Positions 44,132 to 53,223 of a stretch of 60,687 nucleotides of DNA are shown in pieces. Numbering within the stretch: the stretch's first letter is position 1; each line of letters starts with the position of its first letter. The translations under genes and the position numbers were made by a program. The notes under the pieces were generated by a model that saw nothing but the letters and a program-made list of their open reading frames with translations, did no database searches and had not been told where the DNA came from. This DNA comes from Rodentibacter sp. Ppn85 (lineage in GTDB: Bacteria; Pseudomonadota; Gammaproteobacteria; Enterobacterales; Pasteurellaceae), in assembly GCF_001999335.1 (NCBI RefSeq), contig NZ_MLHS01000022.1:1-60687 (forward strand). Direction: 5' to 3'.

Positions 44132-46738
44132 TTAATATTTAGCAGTCTCTTAACCTTATGTATTTTAGGGTTAGTGATAGGGGGAGGATTATATATCCAC
44201 CTCAAATCTGAATTACCTTCAGTGGAAAGTTTAAAAACCGTTGAATTACAACAACCGATGCAAATTTACACGACAGATGGGAAATTAATCGGGGAAGTTG
44301 GCGAACAACGCCGTATTCCGGTGAAATTAGAAAATGTACCACAACGTTTAATAGAGGCATTTTTAGCTACGGAAGATAGCCGTTTTTATGATCACCACGG
44401 TTTAGATCCGGTGGGGATTACACGGGCACTATTCGTTGCAATAAGCAATGGAGGGGCTTCACAGGGTGCAAGTACCATTACGCAGCAGTTGGCGCGTAAT
44501 TTTTTCTTAACTCCAGAAAAAACCTTGATACGTAAAGCGAGAGAAGCCGTACTTGCCATTGAAATAGAGAATGCATTAAGCAAACAGGAAATTCTTGAGC
44601 TTTATTTAAACAAAATTTTCTTGGGTTACCGCTCTTATGGTGTTGCAGCTGCAGCTCAGACCTATTTTGGTAAATCCCTAGACGAACTCACTTTGTCTGA
44701 AATGGCAGTGATTGCCGGCTTACCGAAAGCGCCTTCCACAATGAATCCATTGTATTCGCCGAAACGGGCTGAAGAGCGTCGTAATATCGTTTTAGCCCGT
44801 ATGTTAGATGAAAAATATATTACTAAAGAAGAATACAATACAGCCCTAAAAGAACCGATCAATGCAAGTTATCATGGGGCTAAGTTTGATTTTCGGGCGG
44901 ATTATGTGACCGAAATGGTACGTCAGGAAATGGTAAAACGCTTCGGGGAAGAAAATGCCTATACTCGAGGCTATAAAGTTTTCACTACCGTGCTTTCTAA
45001 AGATCAAGCGGAAGCACAAAAAGCAGTACGTAATAATTTGATCAACTATGATATGCGCCATGGCTGGCGTGGCGGTGCACCGCTATGGAAAAAAGGCGAA
45101 ACGGCATGGGATAACGAACGCATTGTTGCTTTCTTGAAAAAACTACCGAATTCCGAACCTTTTGTACCGGCTGCCGTCACTTCATTAAGTAAAAATGGAG
45201 CTGAATTATTACTGGCAAATAACCAAACTATGACCCTGTCATCTAATGCAATGCGTTGGGCCGGAAAAGCACCGGTAAAAATTGGTGAGCAAATTTGGAT
45301 TCGCCAACGCGATAACGGCGAATGGATTTTAGGGCAAATTCCGGCTGCCAATTCAGCCTTAGTTTCCTTAAATTCCGATAATGGCGCAATTGAGGCCTTA
45401 GTCGGCGGTTTTAGCTTTGAGCAAAGTAAATTCAACCGTGCGACACAATCTTTAGTTCAAGTGGGCTCTTCTATCAAACCGTTTATTTATGCCGCTGCCT
45501 TAGAAAAAGGTTTAACTCTTTCTAGCGTATTACAAGATAGCCCGATTTCAATATCCAAACCGGGACAAGCCGTATGGAGCCCTAAAAACTCACCGGATCG
45601 TTATGATGGCCCAATGCGTTTACGTGTGGGTTTAGGTCAATCAAAAAATATGATTGCGATTCGCGCCTTACAAACAGCCGGCATTAGCTTTACCGCTGAT
45701 TTCTTACAACGTTTCGGATTTAAACGGGAACAATACTTTGCCAGCGAAGCCTTAGCATTAGGTGCGGCCTCTTTCACTCCTTTGGAAATGGCTCGTGCTT
45801 ACGCTGTATTTGATAATGGCGGTTTTTTAATTGATCCCTATATTATTGAAAAAATTCAGGATAATACCGGCAAGGATTTATTTATCGCTAACCCGAAAGT
45901 TGCTTGTATCACTTGTAATAATATCCCGGTGATTTATGGCGAAACCAAAGATAAAATTGACGGTTTCCAAAATATTGCCGAAGTGGCAAAACCGGATGAC
46001 TTAAAAGCCGCAAAAGGAAATACTAATACAGATACAGAAGAAGGTGATGTTCAACCTGAAAACGTGCCGGATTTACCGGAATTGCAAGCACAAGGCGGGG
46101 CATTAAATGATGATGCCATTGATTTAATGGCAAATGGTAAAGATGGTACATCAAAAGTAGAATATGCTCCCCGTGTTATTAGTGGTGAACTTGCTTTCTT
46201 AATCCGTAGTGCATTAAATACGGCAATTTACGGAGAACAAGGATTAAGTTGGAAAGGGACAAGTTGGAGAATGTCAAAGGAAATCAAGCAACGCAAAGAT
46301 ATTGGCGGTAAAACCGGTACAACGAATAGCGCAAAAGTAGCTTGGTATACAGGATTTGGTGCAAACTTAGTCACCACTACCTATGTAGGTTTTGATGATA
46401 ATAAACGTGTATTGGGTCGAGGGGAATCCGGCGGAAAAACGGCAATGCCGGTATGGATTGCCTACATGAAAGTCGCACTTGCCGATATTCCGGAACGAAA
46501 CCTTGATTTACCTCCAAATATCATGGAAAAAACAATTGATAGTAGCTCGGGTTTACTTTCAGAATATGGCGGACGTAAAGAATACTTTATCGTGGGCACA
46601 GAACCGAAACGTACCTATGCTGCGGAAATGTTGGAGCGTGGCTATTATGTACCGCCTGAATTACAGCAACGCTTAAATGGCGGTTCAGGGAAAACGCAAG
46701 ATGCCGTGCCTGCAACACAACCGGAAGAATTATTTTAA
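44117..46738 (+). CDS. ponA: Penicillin-binding protein 1A
   Basis: A bifunctional murein synthase of 873 residues. One N-terminal membrane helix precedes the glycosyltransferase domain (EDSRFYDHHG, about 86) and an OB-like insert; the transpeptidase has GSSIKPF (SxxK, about 453) and KTGTTN (KTG, about 734). The 5' end is shared with the comA CRP-S site, so its first codons are under two constraints. It ends at an inverted USS terminator. Confidence 0.96.
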   Translation: MRIAKLIFSSLLTLCILGLVIGGGLYIHLKSELPSVESLKTVELQQPMQIYTTDGKLIGEVGEQRRIPVKLENVPQRLIEAFLATEDSRFYDHHGLDPVGITRALFVAISNGGASQGASTITQQLARNFFLTPEKTLIRKAREAVLAIEIENALSKQEILELYLNKIFLGYRSYGVAAAAQTYFGKSLDELTLSEMAVIAGLPKAPSTMNPLYSPKRAEERRNIVLARMLDEKYITKEEYNTALKEPINASYHGAKFDFRADYVTEMVRQEMVKRFGEENAYTRGYKVFTTVLSKDQAEAQKAVRNNLINYDMRHGWRGGAPLWKKGETAWDNERIVAFLKKLPNSEPFVPAAVTSLSKNGAELLLANNQTMTLSSNAMRWAGKAPVKIGEQIWIRQRDNGEWILGQIPAANSALVSLNSDNGAIEALVGGFSFEQSKFNRATQSLVQVGSSIKPFIYAAALEKGLTLSSVLQDSPISISKPGQAVWSPKNSPDRYDGPMRLRVGLGQSKNMIAIRALQTAGISFTADFLQRFGFKREQYFASEALALGAASFTPLEMARAYAVFDNGGFLIDPYIIEKIQDNTGKDLFIANPKVACITCNNIPVIYGETKDKIDGFQNIAEVAKPDDLKAAKGNTNTDTEEGDVQPENVPDLPELQAQGGALNDDAIDLMANGKDGTSKVEYAPRVISGELAFLIRSALNTAIYGEQGLSWKGTSWRMSKEIKQRKDIGGKTGTTNSAKVAWYTGFGANLVTTTYVGFDDNKRVLGRGESGGKTAMPVWIAYMKVALADIPERNLDLPPNIMEKTIDSSSGLLSEYGGRKEYFIVGTEPKRTYAAEMLERGYYVPPELQQRLNGGSGKTQDAVPATQPEELF

Positions 46739-46750
46739 TTATTTATCACA

Positions 46751-46778
46751 AAAGTGCGGTTAATTTTAACCGCACTTT
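46751..46778 (+). terminator. Inverted-USS terminator after ponA
   Basis: Arms AAAGTGCGGTTAA (46751-46763) and TTAACCGCACTTT (46766-46778). rlmJ begins 22 bases later. Confidence 0.8.
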
Positions 46779-46799
46779 CTTTAACTCAAAAGGACAACC

Positions 46800-47645
46800 A
46801 TGCTCAGTTATCGACACTCCTTCCATGCAGGAAATCATGCCGATGTGTTAAAACACGCTGTATTAATGTTGATTTTAGAAAATCTGAAACTCAAAGAAAA
46901 AGGATTCTATTATTTAGATACCCATTCCGGTGTAGGGCGTTATCGCTTATCCTCAAGTGAAGCTGAAAAAACCGGCGAATATAAAGAAGGGATCGGGCGT
47001 TTGTGGGAACAAACTGATTTACCCGAAGAATTAAACCGCTATGTTCATTTAATTAAAGTGCTTAATAGCGGGGGAAAAACTCTTCGTTATTATGCTGGCT
47101 CTCCAATGATTGCCGCACAATTATTGCGACCTCAAGATCGTGCATTACTTACGGAACTACATCCCAGTGATTTTCCCTTATTACGCAATAATTTTAAAGA
47201 GTTTAAAAATATCTCAGTAAAATGCGATAACGGATTCCAACAAGTGAAATCAACATTGCCACCTAAAGAACGACGGGGTTTAGTGTTAATTGATCCGCCC
47301 TACGAACTTAAGGAAGATTACGATTTGGTGGTAAAAGCGGTGGAAGAAGGTTATAAACGCTTTGCCACAGGTACCTATGCTATCTGGTATCCTGTCGTGC
47401 TACGCCAACAAACTAAGCGTATTTTTAAAGGTTTAGAAGCCAGTGGGATTCGTAAAATTCTAAAAATTGAATTGGCCGTACGCCCTGATAGTGATCAACG
47501 GGGTATGACGGCAAGTGGTGTGGTGATCATCAACCCGCCTTGGACATTAGAAAACCAAATGAGAGAGATTTTACCTTATTTGGTAAAAACGCTCATACCG
47601 GAAGGAACAGGTAGTTGGACGGTAGAATGGATTACCCCTGAGTAA
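46800..47645 (+). CDS. rlmJ: 23S rRNA (adenine-2030-N6)-methyltransferase
   Basis: A 281-residue SAM-dependent methyltransferase. The N-terminal HAGNHADVLKH and the catalytic motif LIDPPYELKEDY (about 161) are as in RlmJ. It modifies A2030 of 23S rRNA in the cytoplasm. In H. influenzae the homologue also lies beside ponA. The position fits and no anomaly is seen. Confidence 0.96.
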   Translation: MLSYRHSFHAGNHADVLKHAVLMLILENLKLKEKGFYYLDTHSGVGRYRLSSSEAEKTGEYKEGIGRLWEQTDLPEELNRYVHLIKVLNSGGKTLRYYAGSPMIAAQLLRPQDRALLTELHPSDFPLLRNNFKEFKNISVKCDNGFQQVKSTLPPKERRGLVLIDPPYELKEDYDLVVKAVEEGYKRFATGTYAIWYPVVLRQQTKRIFKGLEASGIRKILKIELAVRPDSDQRGMTASGVVIINPPWTLENQMREILPYLVKTLIPEGTGSWTVEWITPE

Positions 47646-47700
47646 AACAATATACAATTTGACCGCACTTGAAATATATTTTTAAGATTAATCTGATAAA

Positions 47701-47723
47701 AGTCGGGACGATTTGTCCCGACT
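47701..47723. terminator. Hairpin between rlmJ and the DUF2827 gene
   Basis: Arms AGTCGGGAC (47701-47709) and GTCCCGACT (47715-47723). The T tract is on the leftward side, so it can end the leftward DUF2827 transcript. A USS lies beside it at 47662-47670. Confidence 0.65.
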
Positions 47724-47817
47724 AATTAAGAGAAAATATTGAGAGTGTAGAGTGTCATGCAATATTCATAACATTGAACGTTTTAGAAATATATCTCCTA
47801 TGCTAATAGGTACCACA

Positions 47818-48957
47818 TCATCTTTCAAATAAGCGCTTGATCTCTTTTTCATACAAATACACATTAACCGGATTTGTCGGCAGCAAAGAGTCGAGATACT
47901 CATTAGCTATTTCGACATACGCCTGATGGCGCTTATCGTGATTTTCAATCACATCCAATAAGACCCTTGAGCCATCGAAAGCATCAAATTGATCGTAATA
48001 ATACCCCACCCCTTTAGGCAACAACTTAGAATTATGAATAAATGGGTAACCGCCGTAGAGGGCATCGTTATAGGCATAGTTTAGCCCGCTCTCCCACTGA
48101 TGGCTTAGAACAATATCAACATAGCGAGACAAGAAATCCGGCATTTGGTAGCGACCTTCTACCGTCATAATATTATCTCGCACCATATCAGTTCTGCCGA
48201 TAAAATTGAAGAATGTCGGGTTATCTTTTTTGTCGTAAGTATTACAAGCGTAAAAATGCTGAATTTTTTCCGGTGCTGTCCGGTAAGCTTGCTCACAAAT
48301 AAGGATAGACATAAAGCTCGTTTTGGTCATAATTAAATTAGGCTCAAAGCAGGCGATCCGTCTGCCCAAGCTATCGGTATTCGGGCGATAGCCGAAATCA
48401 ATATTGTGCTGATCTTTAATTCGCTTAATCACTTTATCGCAAAACAGTGGAGACCAAATGGCAGGCACAACGTAAGACGGGCAATGATACATAATGGAAA
48501 AGTAAGAGCGACAGGTGTTCTCATTTTGAGGAATGAGCCAAACACTATCAAACATTGCCCCGTTAAAGACACGCGTGGCTTGCTTATCGAATAAGAAATT
48601 CTCAACATCGGTGACAAAATCGTTTCCCATTTTGTAGCACACCACCTTACCGTTATGGTTATGCATACGAGCGACTTGATGAGGCTCAATGCTGATTGTA
48701 CCCTCGATTAACACATCTAACTCATCAATAACATCGTCAATATACGCAAATTGAAGATCCAAATCGTCCAGCATAAATCCGGATGGCGGCGTAGAGCGTT
48801 TTTCCGGCCCCCAAGATACGAGAACAACATCCTCCACTATCTCAGACATTTTGAAGAGTTGATAAAGAAAAATCACATTTTGATGCGCACCATTAGACCA
48901 AATATCCGGATTATTCGTTTCTAAATTGAGCGAGATACCTATTTTATATTTACGCAT
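47818..48957 (-). CDS. DUF2827-type protein, possible glycosyltransferase
   Basis: A cytoplasmic protein of 379 residues without signal peptide or membrane helix. It resembles DUF2827 proteins: N-terminal GISLNLETNNPDIWSNGAHQ and later NFIGRTDMV, then HQWESGLNYAYNDALYGGYPFIHNS, which looks like the donor-binding half of a GT-B glycosyltransferase (sequence around EN/AL/GGYPFIHNS). No exact catalytic pair can be named. It lies next to a serine-rich trimeric autotransporter, in the same direction but after a strong terminator; O-glycosylation of the adhesin is a reasonable guess and untested. No USS occurs in the gene. Confidence 0.6.
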   Translation of the reverse strand: MRKYKIGISLNLETNNPDIWSNGAHQNVIFLYQLFKMSEIVEDVVLVSWGPEKRSTPPSGFMLDDLDLQFAYIDDVIDELDVLIEGTISIEPHQVARMHNHNGKVVCYKMGNDFVTDVENFLFDKQATRVFNGAMFDSVWLIPQNENTCRSYFSIMYHCPSYVVPAIWSPLFCDKVIKRIKDQHNIDFGYRPNTDSLGRRIACFEPNLIMTKTSFMSILICEQAYRTAPEKIQHFYACNTYDKKDNPTFFNFIGRTDMVRDNIMTVEGRYQMPDFLSRYVDIVLSHQWESGLNYAYNDALYGGYPFIHNSKLLPKGVGYYYDQFDAFDGSRVLLDVIENHDKRHQAYVEIANEYLDSLLPTNPVNVYLYEKEIKRLFER

Positions 48958-49024
48958 AATTTTCCTAATGACTATGATATAAGCGGTTTGTTATGTTCAT
49001 TTATTTGCAAATCACAAACCTAAT

Positions 49025-49054
49025 AAAAAATCACTCAGGCAAATGCCTGAGTGA
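49025..49054 (-). terminator. Terminator after the autotransporter gene
   Basis: Perfect 11-base arms TCACTCAGGCA (49031-49041) and TGCCTGAGTGA (49044-49054) followed, on the leftward strand, by six Ts. Confidence 0.9.
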
Positions 49055-49073
49055 TATTCAACCGATTAAAACA

Positions 49074-51881
49074 CTATTTCCATTGATAACCGATACCGGC
49101 ACCAACATTAAAGTCACCTTGGGTTGTCGCAGCACCACTCATTTTAAAGATAACCTTATTATTATCACTTAATTTCGAGTATCCGACCGCCACAGCGCTT
49201 TGCCCGTTGTAGTTTCCTACCCCGACCCCAACCACATTCGCTCCCGGCTGAGTAACCTGAGGAATATTGGCAATCGCAGTTGCACCAGCAATACCGCCAC
49301 GCAATTTCTTATCTGTTTTTCTCAGTGTTTTACGAACCGATTCCACCTCACCTTTTACTTGGTTAAGCTGATTCACGTTCACAGCATCCGTGCCTTTTAC
49401 ACCCGGTGCGACATTTGTCACACGGCGCTCTTTACCTATACGTCCGACTGAAACGGTATTCGGCTCATCAGCAACCGAATCTGCACCCAATGCAACGGCA
49501 TTCTCTGCTTTCGCTTGTGCATTTTGCCCCAACGCAACAGATTTTTTCGCAGTCGCTTTTGCGTTTTGACCTAACGCACTTGCATTTGGCGCTGTTGCTT
49601 TCGCATTATTGCCGATCGCGGTCGTATTTTCCGCGGTTGCTTCCGAACCATAACCAAGAGCGGTCGCATCCTTACCGGTGGCTTTAGAGCTGTCCGCGCC
49701 ACTGTCATTATTTGCGCTAAATGCAGTCTTACCATCCGGGCTGATCAAACCGGCATCTTTAATTTTTTGCGCAATATTTTCTGCTTTATCCGCCGATCCT
49801 TTTGCAGCATTTTCGGAAGCCTTCGCCGCAGTTGCCGAACTAACCGCTAATGAGGCTGAACTTGCCGCAGCCATTGCAGATGCATCTGATCTAACTGCAG
49901 AGCTATCCGCCGCAGTCGCTGAGCTGTCCGCACTACTTGCGGAAGTACTCGCTGCTGTTGCTGAACTTCCTGCTTCACTTGCAGAGGTACTTGCCGCTGT
50001 TGCGGAGCTTGCTGATTTGTCTGCTGAAGAACTCGCTGCCGTCGCTGAACTTGATGCGTTGCTTGCTGAGGTGCTTGCTTCAGTGGCAGAGCTTGCTGAT
50101 TTGTCTGCTGAAGTACTCGCTGCGGTTGCTGAACTTGACGCATTGCTTGCTGAAGAACTCGCTGCTGTTGCGGAGCTTGACGCATTACTTGCTGAAGAAC
50201 TTGCTGCGGTTGCTGAATTTGACGCTTCGCTTGCTGAGGTACTAGCCGCTTTAGCTGAACTATCCGCCGCACTGGCTGACGTGCTAGCTGAAGATGCTGA
50301 ATTTGATGCTGCCGTTGCGGAACTTGCCGCTTGAGTGGCTGCATTAGTTGCTGTAGAAACAGCGGTTTCAATTTTTGCTAAATTCTCATTTACGGTTCTT
50401 GCTGCAGTGCTGGCAGCGGAAATAGCGGTTTTCGCCACAGAGGATAAACCGTAAACGATCTTACCTGAACTGTCAGTACTCACCGAGAGATCTGATGTTG
50501 CACCGAAAGTAAGCGAATCATTTTGAGCCAATGTCCATTGATCTGCTTGACCCGAATTATTAGTTTGATCAACTGATCCATTTTCTATATTAAATGTAAA
50601 TGCTCGGCTCGCATCCGCTTTCGTATTTAAAGCGGTTGATACTTGAGAAGCGGCAGTTGAAGCCGCGTCTGCGGTTGATTGTGCTGCTGTTGCCGCGCTC
50701 GATGCTGTATTAGCAGTACTTTGCGCCGTTGAAGCTGCTGTTGAGGCAGAGCTTGCTGTTAATTGCGCTGCCGCCGCTGCGCTTGATGCTGTATTAGCGG
50801 TGCTTTGCGCCGTTGAGGCTGCTGTTGAGGCAGAAGTTGCCGTTGCTTGAGCTGCTGCCGCTGCACTTGATGCTGTATTAGCGGTGCTTTGCGCCGTTGA
50901 GGCTACTGTTGAGGCAGAGCTTGCTGTTAATTGCGCTGCAGCTGCCGCAGTTGATGCGGTATTAGCGGTACTTTGTGCCGTTGAAGCGGCCGTTGAGGCA
51001 GAGCTTGCTGTTGATTGCGCTGCAGCTGCCGCAGTTGATGCTGTGTTAGCAGTATTTTGTGCGTTTGAGGCTGCTGTAGAAGCTAAACTAGCAGTAGATT
51101 GAGCTGCTGTTGCTGCCGTTGAGGCAGAATTAGCAGTTGTTTGAGCCGCTGCCGCCGCAGAAGAGGCAGCATTAGCGGTAGATTGTGCCGTATTCACAGC
51201 AGTATTTGTAGCATGTAATTGCTGCCCTGTTACCGCTTCTGTTGAAGAAGAGTTTAGTGTTGCATTTGCGACATTTACAATTTTGCGTTTAGCACTAGTG
51301 TTGCCAACAGAAATTTGATTGGCTGCTGATGTTGTTGAATTTGAACCTAATGCAACAGAATTTTGATGATTGGATTTTGCTCCAAATCCAATAGCTACAG
51401 CGTTTTCTTGAGTTGATCTAGTTTCTTTTCCTATCGAAATACTATAGTTACCAGAAGCCTCGCTATTTTCCATAATCGCAATTGCGTTTGCCCCTGTTGC
51501 TTTTGCAGCCGGATAAACACTATGTTCAGAACCTCCAATTGCAACTGAAGCAATACCACTTGATTGAACATAAGAACCTATACCAATAGCAGAATTACCT
51601 TTTACATTGGAATTCTGACCGATAGCAATACCATTATAATGGCTGACATCGTTATTATGCATCGATATTGAATCATTATCCGTGCTTGTAATTGCCACCC
51701 TAGCCAGTGCATTTGCACTGACTAACATTAGCACTAATGTGGCTGAAATTCCAGAAACTTTTTTAACGGATACTTGGTGATTTGTCGATGATTTTGTTTT
51801 CCCCTTGGTACGATGTAACTCGGATACAGCCACCCAAGTTTGAGTAATGGAATTAAAAATCACTTTAAAAATTTTATTCAT
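49074..51881 (-). CDS. Trimeric autotransporter adhesin, YadA-like, Ser/Ala-rich
   Basis: A surface adhesin of 935 residues. An ESPR-type signal peptide (MNKIFKVIFNSITQTWVA) ends near residue 60. A YadA-like head follows (GIAIGQNSNVKGNSAIGIGS, residues about 85-200) with a neck (KRKIVNVA). Stalk 1 (about 230-415) is made of 14-residue Ala/Thr/Ser/Gln units; stalk 2 (about 512-694) of seven-residue Ser/Ala units. A second head and neck (about 720-817: KDATALGYGSEAT, VTNVAPGVKGTDAVN) and a C-terminal barrel anchor (ending GYQWK) complete it. ATG 51881 begins the signal peptide; ATG 51896 would add five residues. Confidence 0.93.
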   Translation of the reverse strand: MNKIFKVIFNSITQTWVAVSELHRTKGKTKSSTNHQVSVKKVSGISATLVLMLVSANALARVAITSTDNDSISMHNNDVSHYNGIAIGQNSNVKGNSAIGIGSYVQSSGIASVAIGGSEHSVYPAAKATGANAIAIMENSEASGNYSISIGKETRSTQENAVAIGFGAKSNHQNSVALGSNSTTSAANQISVGNTSAKRKIVNVANATLNSSSTEAVTGQQLHATNTAVNTAQSTANAASSAAAAAQTTANSASTAATAAQSTASLASTAASNAQNTANTASTAAAAAQSTASSASTAASTAQSTANTASTAAAAAQLTASSASTVASTAQSTANTASSAAAAAQATATSASTAASTAQSTANTASSAAAAAQLTASSASTAASTAQSTANTASSAATAAQSTADAASTAASQVSTALNTKADASRAFTFNIENGSVDQTNNSGQADQWTLAQNDSLTFGATSDLSVSTDSSGKIVYGLSSVAKTAISAASTAARTVNENLAKIETAVSTATNAATQAASSATAASNSASSASTSASAADSSAKAASTSASEASNSATAASSSASNASSSATAASSSASNASSSATAASTSADKSASSATEASTSASNASSSATAASSSADKSASSATAASTSASEAGSSATAASTSASSADSSATAADSSAVRSDASAMAAASSASLAVSSATAAKASENAAKGSADKAENIAQKIKDAGLISPDGKTAFSANNDSGADSSKATGKDATALGYGSEATAENTTAIGNNAKATAPNASALGQNAKATAKKSVALGQNAQAKAENAVALGADSVADEPNTVSVGRIGKERRVTNVAPGVKGTDAVNVNQLNQVKGEVESVRKTLRKTDKKLRGGIAGATAIANIPQVTQPGANVVGVGVGNYNGQSAVAVGYSKLSDNNKVIFKMSGAATTQGDFNVGAGIGYQWK
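50713..51132 (-). repeat. 84-base tandem repeats in adhesin stalk 1
   Basis: The phrase GCGGTGCTTTGCGCCGTTGA and close variants begin at 50713, 50797, 50881, 50965 and 51049, exactly 84 bases apart. Each unit encodes 28 residues, two 14-residue coiled-coil turns. Copies differ by several bases, so the array is not very recent. In-frame gain or loss of units would change stalk length. Confidence 0.9.
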
Positions 51882-52200
51882 ATAGGTTCCATTCATGAGA
51901 CGTGAGTAAATTTAAAATATAGAAAAGAAACTGGCAGGACAACTCCTCTCCTCACTGCCGAAGCTTCGAGCAAATACTATACGAATTCTCTCCTTAAAAC
52001 AAACAAAATCTGACTGCTATATTTCCATCAATATCAAAACATCATAAAATATTGATGAAAAAACCTGCTAGGAATTTGTCTTTTCATTCGGATATAGGGC
52101 TGTAAATATTTGCTTTATCTTGTAAAAATACCGATACAATGCCCTTCGCTTAATTTAAATAACCGTTTTTGTGCATTTGCTATATTATAATGTTGTTTCA
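51882..52200. promoter_or_regulatory. Region upstream of the adhesin gene
   Basis: This 319-base AT-rich stretch holds no convincing reading frame. A possible leftward -10 (TATAGT on the minus strand) is at 51976-51981. No repeat tract suggestive of phase variation was seen. Confidence 0.4.
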
Positions 52201-53076
52201 TTATTCCGCTTGTACCGGTGATTTTAATTTGTTAATCGCTTCTTTATTAAAGAAATAATGGGTGCCACAACATTCACACTGCATATCAATACTGCCTTTG
52301 TGTTCTTCCAAAATCTCATCGATTTCCTCATCAGGAATCAATAATAATGCCGCACCGGAACGTTCTGCCGAACAACCACAAAAAAATTGAATAACTTGCG
52401 GTGCATATACTTCCACGGCTTCTTCGTGATAAAGCCGATAAAGCATTTCTTCTGCCGGTAAACCAAATAATTCTTCATTTTTTGCCGTTGCCGCTAATGT
52501 TGCAAGATGTTCAAAATCCTCAGGTGAACCTGCACCATCAGGCATAATTTGTAGCAACATCCCGGCCGCCACCGGTTTCCCCTGATATTCTCCCGTGCGA
52601 ATAATTAATTGGGTTTGAAGCTGTTCGGAGCGAACAAAATAGTCTTCTAAACACTCGGTAATTGTTGGTTTATCCAATCCAATTACGCCTTGATAACGCT
52701 CGCCTTCTTTAGGTGCAATCGTGATGACCAATACGCCCTTACCAACCATCTCATGCAACATCATTTCGGGAGAAATATCTCCCTCTACACGTGCTAAAGC
52801 ACGAATTTGTTGCTGATCATTACCATTCACCAGTGCAAGACTAAGTGGACCGTCCCCCTGAATTTGCACGGTAATATTGCCTTCAAATTTTAAAGTTGCC
52901 GTAAGCAATGCGGTGGCCACCATCATTTCACCCAATAAATTTTGCACCGGTTGAGAATAATGATGAGTGTTTAAGGTATCAACAAAACTTTGGTTTAAAC
53001 GCACCCATTCGCCACGTACTGCACGGTTTTGAAAAAGATAGCGGTAAAGTTTGTCATTGTCTTTTAAGTCATTCAT
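52201..53076 (-). CDS. hslO: Redox-regulated chaperone Hsp33
   Basis: A 291-residue chaperone. The C-terminal zinc switch is CGCS (about 235) and CECCG (about 266). When oxidised, it releases zinc and binds unfolding proteins. The N-terminal domain has the family segments GEMMVATALLTATLKF and QIQGDGPLSLALVNG. Length normal. Confidence 0.97.
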   Translation of the reverse strand: MNDLKDNDKLYRYLFQNRAVRGEWVRLNQSFVDTLNTHHYSQPVQNLLGEMMVATALLTATLKFEGNITVQIQGDGPLSLALVNGNDQQQIRALARVEGDISPEMMLHEMVGKGVLVITIAPKEGERYQGVIGLDKPTITECLEDYFVRSEQLQTQLIIRTGEYQGKPVAAGMLLQIMPDGAGSPEDFEHLATLAATAKNEELFGLPAEEMLYRLYHEEAVEVYAPQVIQFFCGCSAERSGAALLLIPDEEIDEILEEHKGSIDMQCECCGTHYFFNKEAINKLKSPVQAE

Positions 53077-53102
53077 TTTTTGTTCCTATATTTTTTGCCG
53101 TA

Positions 53103-53132
53103 AAAAGTGCGGTCAAAAACCACCGCACTTTT
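53103..53132. terminator. Inverted USS pair upstream of hslO
   Basis: USS cores at 53105-53113 and 53122-53130 in opposite orientation, able to form a 10-base stem. Confidence 0.6.
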
Positions 53133-53178
53133 CGTCTTTTCCCTATAATGGGGGCAATTTAGACAATTACAACAAAGA

Positions 53179-53207
53179 AAAAGCGAGCCGTTTGTGGGCT
53201 CGCTTTT
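53179..53207 (-). terminator. Terminator after the porin gene
   Basis: Arms AAAAGCGAGCC (53179-53189) and GGCTCGCTTTT (53197-53207), with a T tract on the leftward side. Confidence 0.85.
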
Positions 53208-53223
53208 CATATTTAAGGTTTCA

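Noticed and set aside
48145-48594. Short open frames opposite the DUF2827 gene
   Set aside because: No ribosome sites or recognisable protein features; they lie within a better-supported gene.
49678-50334. A 218-codon rightward open frame rich in Ala, Glu and Leu
   Set aside because: It is the antisense reading of the Ser/Ala stalk repeats of the adhesin; repetitive codons keep several frames open.
50713-51132. CRISPR-like array from regular 84-base spacing
   Set aside because: The repeats are coding, in frame, have no distinct spacers and encode coiled-coil units.
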